64,000 bases of DNA from Anoxybacillus ayderensis. GTDB lineage: Bacteria; Bacillota; Bacilli; Bacillales; Anoxybacillaceae. Of this stretch, positions 34,257 through 42,675 are shown piece after piece. The position numbers and the translations under genes are program-made. Location: positions 1-64,000 of the forward strand of contig NZ_JXTG01000013.1 of NCBI RefSeq assembly GCF_000833605.1. The letters run 5' to 3'. How positions within the stretch are numbered: the first letter of the stretch is position 1; each line of letters starts with the position of its first letter. Under the pieces are notes generated by a model. That model had not been told where the DNA came from, did not search any database, and saw only the letters and a list, made by a program, of their open reading frames with translations.

Positions 34257-34935
34257 ATTCCGTCTCCTTCCTTTTTTCTACAATCCATTGGATACATATA
34301 GCCGAAACGATTGTAGAGATGACGATCGCCCATCCTTTCGGGACGTTGAGCCATAATAAAAGCGCGCAGTTCATGAGACCAGAGCACACCGCAAGCCAAA
34401 GCGCCTTTCGTTCTGTTTTGACGGCAGGGACTAATAGCCCGACAAACATCGCATACAAGGCGACAGATAAGCTCACTTGTACGTTTTCCGGCAAATACCC
34501 GCCAACAATATGTCCGATGGCCGAATGGACGACCCAACTGCTGTAGGAAATGAAAATGAGTCCGAACATATACGAAGCAGAGATCGTTCCTTCTTTCATG
34601 GCGGCGACAGAAAACGTTTCATCTGTAATGCCGAATGCGTATAGTGCTTTTTTCCAAAGTGCGTCATGTTCAGCTTTTTCATTGAGTGATGCGGACATTA
34701 AAAAATGCCGAATGTTTAAAATAAACGTCGTTAAAATGATTTCAAACGGACCGGTGCCAAGAGATAGTAAATTGAGCGAAATGTATTGCGCCGCCCCCGC
34801 AAATACAATCATGCTCATAAGCGTCGTGTCCATAAGCGACAGCCCTGTTGATTTCGCTAACAAACCGAACGTAAGCGCAACAGGCGCATATCCAATCGCA
34901 ATGGCTACTCCTGATTTTACTCCGTCGCGAAACAT
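34246..34935 (-). CDS. azlC: AzlC-family branched-chain amino acid exporter subunit
   Basis: A 229-residue membrane protein, with GVAIAIGYAPVALTFGLLA at the N-terminus and FAGAAQYISLNLL in the next helices, the AzlC signature. ATG 34935 is preferred to ATG 34941 because a GGGGGG run ends right before the latter. First gene of azlCD. Confidence 0.9.
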   Translation of the reverse strand: MFRDGVKSGVAIAIGYAPVALTFGLLAKSTGLSLMDTTLMSMIVFAGAAQYISLNLLSLGTGPFEIILTTFILNIRHFLMSASLNEKAEHDALWKKALYAFGITDETFSVAAMKEGTISASYMFGLIFISYSSWVVHSAIGHIVGGYLPENVQVSLSVALYAMFVGLLVPAVKTERKALWLAVCSGLMNCALLLWLNVPKGWAIVISTIVSAICIQWIVEKRKETEYAQ

Positions 34936-35061
34936 GTACATCCCCCCTTCTTCTGTATTTTCATAAAATTTTTTCTATTTCGCAAGGATATATTTTGAAT
35001 ATGAAACTTTTTTCTTATTTTTTCGTATAGTAAGCTATCCGTGATGAAGGGGATGATAACT

Positions 35062-35238
35062 ATGTTGAAAAAATTGCTTGACATGCTTTTACACAAAAAT
35101 ATGCACAAGCATCGTTACAGCAGTAGCGATCGTTATACGTACCGTCCGCATCGCCATCCGTCGCAATACGGCTATAAGCATTATAAGAAAAAACATCATA
35201 GCCACAGCATTTTCTCTAGCTTTTTTGGCAGTTCATGA
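35062..35238 (+). CDS. Small His/Tyr-rich basic protein
   Basis: A 58-residue protein of unknown family: a short amphipathic start (LKKLLDMLLHK), then a very basic His/Tyr/Ser-rich segment (HRYSSSDRYTYRPHRHPSQY), and the end SIFSSFFGSS. GAAGGGGAT precedes the ATG. The protein kinase gene starts inside its stop (ATGA), so the two are coupled and this may be a partner or substrate of the kinase. The composition resembles spore-coat or surface-associated proteins. Confidence 0.7.
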   Translation: MLKKLLDMLLHKNMHKHRYSSSDRYTYRPHRHPSQYGYKHYKKKHHSHSIFSSFFGSS

Positions 35239-35993
35239 TGTTTGTTGAAAAGCCGTATCGAGAAGGAACGGTCGTAAACGGGCGATACACGATTCAAGCA
35301 CTGCTTGGAGAAGGAAGTTACGGTATGGCGTATGTGGCGCGCGATGAAGAAACGAAGGAGCTTGTCGTTTTAAAACAGATGAAGCGGGCGAAAAAAAAGA
35401 AGCGGCGCGCATCGTTTGAACGAGAAGCGCTCATTTTAAAAAAGCTCAATCATCCACAAATTCCGAAGTTGTACGACTCGTTTGACGTGCGCGGCACGTT
35501 GCATCTTGTCATGGAATACATTGAAGGAGATACGATGGAGACGCTTATTTTTGATAAAAACAAAACGTACGATGAAAAAGAAGCGTTTTCACTATTGGCG
35601 GATGTGTTGCGTGTCGTGCAATACATTCATGAGCACGGCATTGTACATCGCGATTTGCGCATCCCAAATATCGTTTTTCGCAACGGGGTTGTATATGTGC
35701 TCGATTTTGGACTTGCGCGCTTTTTATCCGAAAAAAATGAACGGTTGTTTACGCTTGAACAGCGACTGCGGCGAACGATTGATGTAAAAAGCGACATATA
35801 CGCCCTCGGTCATTTTTTATTGTTTTTATTGTATTCTTCTTATGAACCGACAGCGGACAAAGAGAAAAGTTGGGAAGACGAACTTTCCTTGTCAAAAGAA
35901 GCGCGCTATGTGTTGCGGCGCATGTTGCAGTTGGATTTGCCGTATGCATCTGTTGCGCAATTGGCGCGCGATGTTGCTGATGTAATTGGATAG
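35235..35993 (+). CDS. Hanks-type Ser/Thr protein kinase, minimal form
   Basis: A 252-residue cytosolic kinase with little beyond the catalytic domain. It has the glycine loop GEGSYGMAYVA, the VAIK-type Lys (VVLKQMK), the catalytic loop HRDLRIPNIV and the metal-binding DFGLAR. The usual HRDLKxxN Lys is Arg in HRDLRIPN, so activity may be modified. No transmembrane or PASTA part. It resembles the small YrzF/YbdM-type kinases of Bacillus. Start ATG 35235 overlaps the preceding stop. Confidence 0.85.
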   Translation: MMFVEKPYREGTVVNGRYTIQALLGEGSYGMAYVARDEETKELVVLKQMKRAKKKKRRASFEREALILKKLNHPQIPKLYDSFDVRGTLHLVMEYIEGDTMETLIFDKNKTYDEKEAFSLLADVLRVVQYIHEHGIVHRDLRIPNIVFRNGVVYVLDFGLARFLSEKNERLFTLEQRLRRTIDVKSDIYALGHFLLFLLYSSYEPTADKEKSWEDELSLSKEARYVLRRMLQLDLPYASVAQLARDVADVIG

Positions 35994-36018
35994 GCGTTGT
36001 ATGGCGCCTATTTTTTAT
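35991..36018. terminator. Terminator between the kinase gene and ansR
   Basis: AGGCG pairs with CGCCT around a seven-base loop, with a T-rich tail on the plus strand. Confidence 0.65.
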
Positions 36019-36340
36019 TTTCGATGTCGCGTTTTGCGCGGATGAAGGCGATGAGTTGAATGATTTCGTCTTCCGTCACGGCTTCACCGTCTACTGTCAG
36101 TCGAACCGTCGGGAGAGTGAGCTCGATCGACGGTTGTTCCTCGTCTGTTGTCCCGAGTAAGTAGTCTGTTGTTGTGCCAAACAACGTTGCCAGCTCCTTG
36201 ACCGCTTCGAGCGACGGCTGGCGATAACCGGACTCATAGCCTGCGTACGTGCTTTTAGCAATATTTAGCTGGTCGGCAATATATTGCAGCGACCATTGCT
36301 TTCTCTTTCTTAATTCCGATAGTCGTTTTGAAATCATCAT
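36008..36340 (-). CDS. ansR: AnsR-like XRE-family repressor
   Basis: A 110-residue protein with an N-terminal helix-turn-helix (SLQYIADQLNIAKSTYAGYE, then RQPSLEAVKELATLFG) and a short acidic C-terminal part. It lies divergent from ansA, as ansR does in B. subtilis, where it represses ansAB. ATG 36340 follows GGGGGAG; the frame upstream lacks a site. Assignment is by family plus position. Confidence 0.85.
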   Translation of the reverse strand: MMISKRLSELRKRKQWSLQYIADQLNIAKSTYAGYESGYRQPSLEAVKELATLFGTTTDYLLGTTDEEQPSIELTLPTVRLTVDGEAVTEDEIIQLIAFIRAKRDIENKK

Positions 36341-36360
36341 GTTTCTCCCCCTTATTGCTG

Positions 36361-36481
36361 TTCGCGAAATGAATAAAAACACTTGTTATTTTCTTTTTTC
36401 CTAAATATAATTGAAATGAATGTACGCGAATCGCGAACGAATGTATTCATAGTTTACACTACATGACACAAAGAATACAAT
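36361..36481 (+). promoter_or_regulatory. ansA promoter and putative AnsR sites
   Basis: The promoter is TTTACA (36453-36458), 17 bp, TACAAT (36476-36481). Upstream are the palindrome TTCGCGAA (36361-36368) and a related CGCGAATCGCGAA (36425-36437). These repeated CGCGAA words in the divergent region are candidate AnsR operators (inference). Confidence 0.6.
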
Positions 36482-36517
36482 AGATGACTTAAAATCGCCA
36501 TATTTGAGGTGACGATG

Positions 36518-37528
36518 ATGAAAAAAATTTTGTTGCTTGCGACAGGCGGCACAATTGCTTCGGTGCCAAGTGAAGAAGGATTGACACCGAAACTAACCGC
36601 AAAAGAATTAACAAGCTACATTACGATCGACAATCAGCCGTATCGGCTACATAGCCAAATTTTAATGAACATCGACAGCACAAACATGCAGCCAGAACAT
36701 TGGCGCGATATTGCTGAGGCGATTTATACACATTACGATCAATATGACGGTTTCGTCGTCACACACGGAACGGATACGATGGCTTATACGGCAGCCGCGT
36801 TATCATATATGATCCAAAACAGCCACAAACCGATCGTGTTGACCGGTTCACAAGTGCCGATCGGTTTTCCGAAAACAGATGCGAAAAAAAATATACGCGA
36901 TGCGCTTCGTTTTGCGTGCGAAGACGTCGGCGGGGTATTTGTCGTCTTCGATGGGCGCGTCATTTTAGGAACGAGAGCGGTAAAAATGCGGACGAAAAGT
37001 TACGACGCGTTTGAAAGCATTAACCATCCGTACGTCGCCTACATTCATGGAGAAACGATTGATTATCAATATGAGTTTCCGAAGCCGAGCGGAAAACTGC
37101 AGTTTGATGCGTCGCTTTGTCCGGATGTGTTTTTGTTGAAGCTTCATCCGGGCACAAAGCCAGAAATATTTGATTACATTCGCCATTTATATCGCGGCGT
37201 CATTATCGAAAGCTTCGGAAGCGGCGGCGTGCCGTTTCAAGGGCGGAATTTGTTGCCGAAAATAAAAGAACTGATCGACGATGGCATGGCCGTCGTTATT
37301 ACGACGCAATGTTTAGAAGAAGGGGAAGACTTAACGTTATACGAAGTCGGGCGAAAAGTGGCGCAAAATACGGTCATTTTATCAGGCGATATGAATACGG
37401 AAGCGATCGTGCCGAAGCTCATGTGGGCGCTAGGAAAAACGACGAATTTGCTTGACATAAAAAACTTGATGGAAACGCCAATCGCAAATGACATGACACA
37501 AAAACAAGAAGAAAGTTGGGATGCGTAA
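36518..37528 (+). CDS. ansA: L-asparaginase
   Basis: A 336-residue type I asparaginase. The catalytic Thr motifs are ATGGTIAS at the N-terminus and [14 protein letters not shown] near residue 90. It hydrolyses Asn to Asp and ammonia in the cytosol. ATG 36518 lies six bases after GAGGTG; ATG 36515 is also possible. First gene of an operon whose second gene, one base on, encodes aspartase. Confidence 0.94.
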   Translation: MKKILLLATGGTIASVPSEEGLTPKLTAKELTSYITIDNQPYRLHSQILMNIDSTNMQPEHWRDIAEAIYTHYDQYDGFVVTHGTDTMAYTAAALSYMIQNSHKPIVLTGSQVPIGFPKTDAKKNIRDALRFACEDVGGVFVVFDGRVILGTRAVKMRTKSYDAFESINHPYVAYIHGETIDYQYEFPKPSGKLQFDASLCPDVFLLKLHPGTKPEIFDYIRHLYRGVIIESFGSGGVPFQGRNLLPKIKELIDDGMAVVITTQCLEEGEDLTLYEVGRKVAQNTVILSGDMNTEAIVPKLMWALGKTTNLLDIKNLMETPIANDMTQKQEESWDA

Positions 37529-38938
37529 ATGATGCAAACGAAAGCCGTACGAATCGAACGAGATTTGCTTGGCGAAAAAGAAATTCCATACGACGCATAT
37601 TACGGCATTCAAACGATGCGCGCGGCAGAAAACTTCCCGATTACAGGGTATCGATTGCATCGCGAACTTATTCAGGCGATGGCGATCGTCAAAAAAGCGG
37701 CCGCGCTTGCGAACATGGAAACGGGTCAACTCGATGCGCGCATCGGTCAAGCGATTGTCAAAGCGGCAGAAGAAGTGATCGCAGGACAATGGCACGATCA
37801 GTTTATCGTCGACCCGATTCAAGGCGGCGCAGGAACGTCGATCAATATGAATACGAACGAAGTGATCGCGAATCGCGCACTTGAATGGTTAGGGGAGAAA
37901 AAAGGAAGTTACCATATCATTAGTCCAAATACGCACGTCAACATGTCACAATCGACAAACGACGTGTTTCCGACGGCCATTCATATCGCGGTGTTAAACA
38001 TGGTGAACCAATTGCTTCAAACGATGGAGCATATGCACGATACGTTCGCTGATAAAGCAAAACAGTTTGATCACGTCATTAAAATGGGACGGACGCATTT
38101 ACAAGATGCCGTTCCAATTCGGCTCGGGCAAGAATTTGAAGCATACCGCCGCGTCGTGAAGCGCGATATGGAGCGCATTGCGCAGTCGCGCCAACATGTA
38201 TACGAAGTGAATATCGGCGCAACGGCGGTAGGTACAGGATTAAATGCCGATCCGGTCTATATTGAGCGCGTCATTTTTCATCTCGTTCGTTTGACCGACT
38301 TGCCGCTTGTGCGCGCAGAACATCTCGTTGATGCGACACAAAATACAGATGTGTATACAGAAGTGTCGGCTGCCTTAAAAATATGTATGATCAACATGTC
38401 GAAAATCGCTAACGATCTTCGTCTCATGGCGTCTGGTCCGCGCGCAGGGCTTGGGGAAATTACATTGCCTGCTCGTCAACCGGGATCGTCCATTATGCCG
38501 GGAAAAGTGAATCCGGTCATGGCGGAAGTCGTAAATCAAGTGGCGTTTCAAGTGATCGGCAACGACCAAACGATTTGTTTAGCATCGGAAGCAGGGCAGC
38601 TCGAGTTAAACGTCATGGAACCTGTGCTTGTGTTTAATTTGCTTCAGTCGCTTCATATGATGGACAACGTGTTTCGCGTGTTTACCGACTACTGCTTAGC
38701 TGGCATTGAAGCGAATGAAGAAAGATTAAAACAACATGTCGAAAACAGCATCGGCGTCATTACAGCAGTCAATCCGTACATCGGCTATGAAGCGGCATCA
38801 CGCATCGCAAAAGAAGCGCTTCGTACCGGAAAATCGGTGCGTGAATTATGCCTCGAGCAAAATTTATTGAATGAAACAGAGCTACGTGCTATTTTAGACC
38901 CGTATGCGATGACAAGTCCAGGCATTGCAGGAAAATAA
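37529..38938 (+). CDS. ansB: Aspartate ammonia-lyase
   Basis: A 469-residue aspartase of the fumarase/aspartase superfamily, with the signature GSSIMPGKVNPV and the substrate loop THVNMSQSTNDVFP. It converts Asp to fumarate and ammonia. It starts immediately after the ansA stop, so Asn is degraded to fumarate by consecutive gene products. Also named aspA in other genomes. Confidence 0.94.
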   Translation: MMQTKAVRIERDLLGEKEIPYDAYYGIQTMRAAENFPITGYRLHRELIQAMAIVKKAAALANMETGQLDARIGQAIVKAAEEVIAGQWHDQFIVDPIQGGAGTSINMNTNEVIANRALEWLGEKKGSYHIISPNTHVNMSQSTNDVFPTAIHIAVLNMVNQLLQTMEHMHDTFADKAKQFDHVIKMGRTHLQDAVPIRLGQEFEAYRRVVKRDMERIAQSRQHVYEVNIGATAVGTGLNADPVYIERVIFHLVRLTDLPLVRAEHLVDATQNTDVYTEVSAALKICMINMSKIANDLRLMASGPRAGLGEITLPARQPGSSIMPGKVNPVMAEVVNQVAFQVIGNDQTICLASEAGQLELNVMEPVLVFNLLQSLHMMDNVFRVFTDYCLAGIEANEERLKQHVENSIGVITAVNPYIGYEAASRIAKEALRTGKSVRELCLEQNLLNETELRAILDPYAMTSPGIAGK

Positions 38939-38971
38939 CACGAATCGACAAAGAAAAGGAAGGTACATACG

Positions 38972-40387
38972 ATGTCAAGCGGAGCAAACATGCACATTAC
39001 TATTCGACTACAATTTGCGAAAAACGTTGTCGCTTTTAGCGACATTGCGACAGCGATCGGACAAGCTGGCGGGGATATTGTCGGTATCGACGTCATTTCT
39101 TCAAGCAAAACACATACGGTGCGAGATATTACCGTCAGCGTTCTTGACTCCAAACATGCGGACGTAGTTGTCGATACGTTGCGAAAAACGACAGGTGTCA
39201 AAGTCATTCACGTTTCTGACCGCACGTTTTTAATGCATATCGGCGGAAAAATTGAAGTGAAATCGAAAATTCCGATTAAAACGCGCGATGATTTAGCGCG
39301 CGTGTACACGCCGGGTGTGGCGCGCATATGCACGGCAATTGCGGAAGATCCGACGAAGGCGTATTCGTTAACGATTAAACGAAATACAGTGGCGGTCATT
39401 TCCGACGGAACGGCCGTATTAGGACTCGGAGATATTGGACCGTATGCCGCGATGCCGGTCATGGAAGGGAAGGCGATGTTATTTAAACAGCTTGCGGGCG
39501 TCGATGCGTTTCCGATTTGTTTAGATACGAAAGATACGGAAGAAATTGTGCAAATCGTCAAAGCGATCGCCCCAGCGTTTGGCGGCATTAATTTAGAAGA
39601 TATCGCCGCACCACGTTGTTTTGAAATTGAAGAACGATTAAAACAAGAGCTCGACATTCCTGTCTTCCACGATGACCAACATGGAACAGCGGTCGTCTTA
39701 CTTGCAGGGTTGTTAAATGCGTTAAAAATTGTAGATAAAAAAATTGAAGACATTAAAGTCGTATTAACAGGCATTGGTGCTGCAGGAATCGCCTGCACGA
39801 AAATATTGCTTGCGGCTGGTGTGAAAAACATTATCGGTGTCGATCGTCAAGGGGCGATTCATCGCGGTGTACAATACGACAATCCGTATTGGAACGAATA
39901 TGCGCAATTAACGAATCCAGAAAATATGACAGGCTCTCTTTCCGACGTCATCGTTGGGGCGGACGTATTTATTGGCGTATCCGCACCGGGCATTTTGAAG
40001 GTCGAAGATGTGAAAAAAATGGCGAAAGACCCGATCGTTTTTGCGATGGCAAACCCTGTTCCAGAAATTGATCCAGAGCTTGCCGAACCGTACGTTCGCG
40101 TCATGGCGACAGGGCGTTCAGACTATCCGAACCAAATTAATAACGTCCTTTGCTTCCCAGGCATTTTCCGTGGGGCGTTAGATTGCCGCGCCATCGAAAT
40201 TAACGAAGAAATGAAGCTAGCAGCAGCCGAAGCGATCGCCTCTGTCGTCACCGACGAAGAATTAAGCGAAACATACATTATCCCAAGCGTCTTTAACAAC
40301 AAAGTGGCTGAACGCGTGCGCGAAGCTGTCATGAAAGCTGCATACAAAACAGGCGTCGCCCGAAAAGACGATATGATGTTCCGATAA
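38972..40387 (+). CDS. NAD(P)-dependent malic enzyme with N-terminal ACT domain
   Basis: A 471-residue enzyme. An ACT-like regulatory domain (about 1-85; GGDIVGIDVI) precedes the malic enzyme domain. That has YTPGVARICTAI (catalytic Tyr), VISDGTAVLGLGDIG, metal-binding PVFHDDQHGTA, and the Rossmann motif GIGAAGIAC. It makes pyruvate from malate and so continues the route Asn-Asp-fumarate-malate-pyruvate. AAAGGAAGG lies before the ATG; 33 bp after ansB, so likely the same transcript. Confidence 0.92.
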   Translation: MSSGANMHITIRLQFAKNVVAFSDIATAIGQAGGDIVGIDVISSSKTHTVRDITVSVLDSKHADVVVDTLRKTTGVKVIHVSDRTFLMHIGGKIEVKSKIPIKTRDDLARVYTPGVARICTAIAEDPTKAYSLTIKRNTVAVISDGTAVLGLGDIGPYAAMPVMEGKAMLFKQLAGVDAFPICLDTKDTEEIVQIVKAIAPAFGGINLEDIAAPRCFEIEERLKQELDIPVFHDDQHGTAVVLLAGLLNALKIVDKKIEDIKVVLTGIGAAGIACTKILLAAGVKNIIGVDRQGAIHRGVQYDNPYWNEYAQLTNPENMTGSLSDVIVGADVFIGVSAPGILKVEDVKKMAKDPIVFAMANPVPEIDPELAEPYVRVMATGRSDYPNQINNVLCFPGIFRGALDCRAIEINEEMKLAAAEAIASVVTDEELSETYIIPSVFNNKVAERVREAVMKAAYKTGVARKDDMMFR

Positions 40388-40388
40388 A

Positions 40389-40416
40389 AACATGGCGTCA
40401 TTGCGCCATGTTTTTT
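40389..40416 (+). terminator. Rho-independent terminator of the ans operon
   Basis: AACATGGCG pairs with CGCCATGTT, then a T run. Confidence 0.88.
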
Positions 40417-40423
40417 CGTTTCA

Positions 40424-40567
40424 AGTATCACAACGAAGTCGTCAGGGACAGGATTAGGATTAACGATCGTCAAACGAATTATTGAAAACCATGGCGGAAC
40501 GATTGCGCTTCACGACAGCTCGGAACAAGGAACGACGTTTGTCATTCGTCTTCCGATTCACAGATAA
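40424..40567 (+). pseudogene. Histidine kinase C-terminal remnant
   Basis: A 47-codon open stretch ends at TAA 40565-40567. It reads [23 protein letters not shown] in shortened form: TTK, GTGLGL (G2 box), ENHGGTI and [10 protein letters not shown], the end of a HATPase domain. There is no start, and the sequence before it is the ans terminator, so only the tail of a sensor kinase gene survives. Confidence 0.85.
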
Positions 40568-40600
40568 AAACAGCATATTTATGGTTTTGTTCATCATTTC

Positions 40601-40660
40601 ACAACTGTCGTCGACCTCCAATCTTGCAAAAAACTCGGGGGATCGACGACAAGTTGTTTT
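40601..40660. repeat. Dispersed palindromic element, copy B
   Basis: Outer arms ACAACTGTCGTCGA and TCGACGACAAGTTGT form a long stem with inner CCTCC/GGGGG pairing and a loop around AATCTTGCAAAAA. A T run follows, so it may terminate transcription. The inner 38 bp are shared with copy A at 22455-22492, including the loop. Confidence 0.72.
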
Positions 40661-40773
40661 TGGGGATTTTTACATATGTAGCAAGGAATATAGACTATTG
40701 ACTGAATTTTCGAATATGGGTATAATGTTACTGTATAGCTTTTCCATGTGATGATCCATCAACACTTTTTGGG

Positions 40774-40939
40774 GTTTGTATCGTACCTATGAGGAATTGA
40801 AACTGATGTGAACCTCGCTTCCACAAGCATCGCATGTCCTCGTTTGTATCATACCTATGAGGAATTGAAACACAGAAGACGAAGAAATGATGGCAATCGC
40901 TAAACGTTGTGTTTGTATCGTACCTATAAGGAATAAAAC
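40774..40939 (+). CRISPR. Orphan CRISPR array, three repeats and two spacers
   Basis: The 30-bp repeats (start GTTTGTATCG, end GAGGAATTGAAAC) lie at 40774-40803, 40842-40871 (one change) and 40911-40939. The last is degenerate and one base shorter, which marks the trailer end. Spacers are 40804-40841 (38 bp) and 40872-40910 (39 bp). The ATTGAAAC 3' end is typical of type I-B/III repeats. No cas gene is in the window, so immunity would need Cas proteins encoded elsewhere. Confidence 0.92.
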
Positions 40940-41133
40940 AAAAAAGTCAGCGACTAACACGCTGACTTCTTTTTCTTTTTATTATAAATTGTGGCAAGTA
41001 GAGAGTAAGAAATGAAAATATGAGTATAGAATTGAAAATTCATGTCGATTCATGAAAGCAATGAATAAAAAGGAATTTTTTTTATTTTGTCGAATATTGC
41101 AACATGTTATCATACATTGAAGGGGAGAGAGGG

Positions 41134-41694
41134 TTGTTAAATTGTTTTAAGAAAAGTTTTCATGGAACAATTGATGTGTACGCTTATAGTATTTTGGAGA
41201 ATATAGATATAAAGAAGGGGAGATACTTTACTGATTTTGGTCAAGGTTTTTATGTTACAAGCAGTTATGATCAGGCGAAGGAATGGGCAATGAAAAAGTA
41301 TAGGGATCATCTAAATAGCATTTCTGAGCCAAAGCCTGCGATTGTGCAATTGTGGTTAGATGTTGAAGCATTAAGTCGATATGTTAAAAGCGGATTAATT
41401 TTTGAAAGACCTGATGACAAATGGAGTGAGTTTATTTATAATTGCCGTAAATACGGTAGAAAAAATGCGATGTATCATTCACATGATTTTGTATGTGGTC
41501 CTTTGGCTGATGGGAAAATTGTTCCTCTGATGAACAAAGTGGAAAGAAATGAAATATCATTATTAGAGTTTAAGCGACACATACTCCCGAGAGGAAACAT
41601 TGTAAATCAACTTTCTTTGCATACTGAGGAAGCTTTGGCATACGTACTTCATAAGGAGGTGCATATCATTGAAACTTTTAAAATATCCTCTTGA
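41134..41694 (+). CDS. DUF3990-type ADP-ribosyltransferase-like protein, toxin candidate
   Basis: A 186-residue protein. FHGTIDVYAYSIL near the N-terminus and GRYFTDFGQGFYVTSSYDQAKEWA form the HGT...DFGxGFYxT pattern of DUF3990, related to ADP-ribosyltransferase folds and often toxic. The frame is open from ATG 41104, but TTG 41134, behind GGGGAGAGAG, has the better site. The gene behind overlaps it by 26 bp and may encode its antidote. Base composition is AT-rich compared with flanking core genes, suggesting transfer. Confidence 0.72.
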   Translation: MLNCFKKSFHGTIDVYAYSILENIDIKKGRYFTDFGQGFYVTSSYDQAKEWAMKKYRDHLNSISEPKPAIVQLWLDVEALSRYVKSGLIFERPDDKWSEFIYNCRKYGRKNAMYHSHDFVCGPLADGKIVPLMNKVERNEISLLEFKRHILPRGNIVNQLSLHTEEALAYVLHKEVHIIETFKISS

Positions 41695-41896
41695 TGAACT
41701 TGATCTTGAATTTATTTTAGAAATTCAGAACAGATTAAAACAACATTTCGGCGACCGTGCGTCGATTATTTTGTTGAATTCAGGATTGTTAGAACGAATA
41801 GTAGAGGATCCGGATTACGTTTACCATTACGATGAAGCGTATTGGGTTGAGCGAATCAAGAATAATTATGAGTCAAAACAAAATACTGTGTCGTAA
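41669..41896 (+). CDS. Small partner of the DUF3990 protein, antitoxin candidate
   Basis: A 75-residue acidic protein, unassigned (LDLEFILEIQNRLKQHFGD, ending in YHYDEAYWVERIKNNY). The start is TTG 41669, nine bases after a strong AAGGAGG inside the preceding gene. The overlap and size fit a toxin/antitoxin layout. A hairpin AAGGAGCTT/AAGCTCCTT follows at 41896-41934 as terminator. Confidence 0.62.
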   Translation: MKLLKYPLDELDLEFILEIQNRLKQHFGDRASIILLNSGLLERIVEDPDYVYHYDEAYWVERIKNNYESKQNTVS

Positions 41897-42020
41897 AGGA
41901 GCTTATTTTTCATTCAATAAATGAAGCTCCTTTTGTTTTGACTTGTTGTTCAGATGACAAACATCGAAAAAAAGAGTAAAATACGGATGTGGGTATAAAA
42001 AAGAAAAGGACGGATGATTC

Positions 42021-42584
42021 ATGGCAGGGAATCGATTTCATCATTCGAAAGCAGAGAAGTTGTTGAATCCGAAAAGGAGAGAACTCATTGCTCCAGAGGA
42101 AGTCGTTTCGTTATTGCACATCAGCGAACGGGATGTCGTGGCGGATTTAGGGGCAGGGAATGGCTATTTTACTGTCCCGATAGCGAAAGTGGCAAAAACG
42201 GTATATGCGGTTGATGTACAACAAGAAATGCTCGCTTCCCTACAGCAACATGCAGAAAAAGAAGGGGTAGAAAACATTGCTTACATCCTAAGCGATGTGA
42301 CCGCAACAACGATTCCATCGCAATCGGTTGATCAAGGGCTGATGGCGTTTGTTCTTCATGAAGTGGCCGATCGGGAAGCGGTGTTTGCGGAAATTGCTCG
42401 CATCATGAAACCGAACGGTGCGTTTCTATTGATTGAGTGGGAAGCGGTTGAAAGCGACATGGGCCCACCGACTCATGAACGCATTCCTTCGCAACAGCTG
42501 ATGGACGAGGCAAAAGCGGCATTTGCACATGTCGAGCTCGTTCATTTTCACCCGAGCGTATATGGAATCGTGATGAAAAAGTAG
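42021..42584 (+). CDS. Class I SAM-dependent methyltransferase
   Basis: A 187-residue protein with the SAM motif VVADLGAGNGYFTVPIA near residue 40, acidic VYAVDVQQEML and LMAFVLHEVADRE (motif IV region). Substrate unknown; the UbiE/Methyltransf_11 type is likely. Monocistronic, with a terminator-like hairpin after the stop. Confidence 0.85.
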   Translation: MAGNRFHHSKAEKLLNPKRRELIAPEEVVSLLHISERDVVADLGAGNGYFTVPIAKVAKTVYAVDVQQEMLASLQQHAEKEGVENIAYILSDVTATTIPSQSVDQGLMAFVLHEVADREAVFAEIARIMKPNGAFLLIEWEAVESDMGPPTHERIPSQQLMDEAKAAFAHVELVHFHPSVYGIVMKK

Positions 42585-42675
42585 TCATCTTATTGTCGAT
42601 GGCTATTTTTTTATAAACTTTCCTCCCTTCGCAACATACAGTAATAAAAGAGCATGCGATGAAGGGGGCTGAGGT

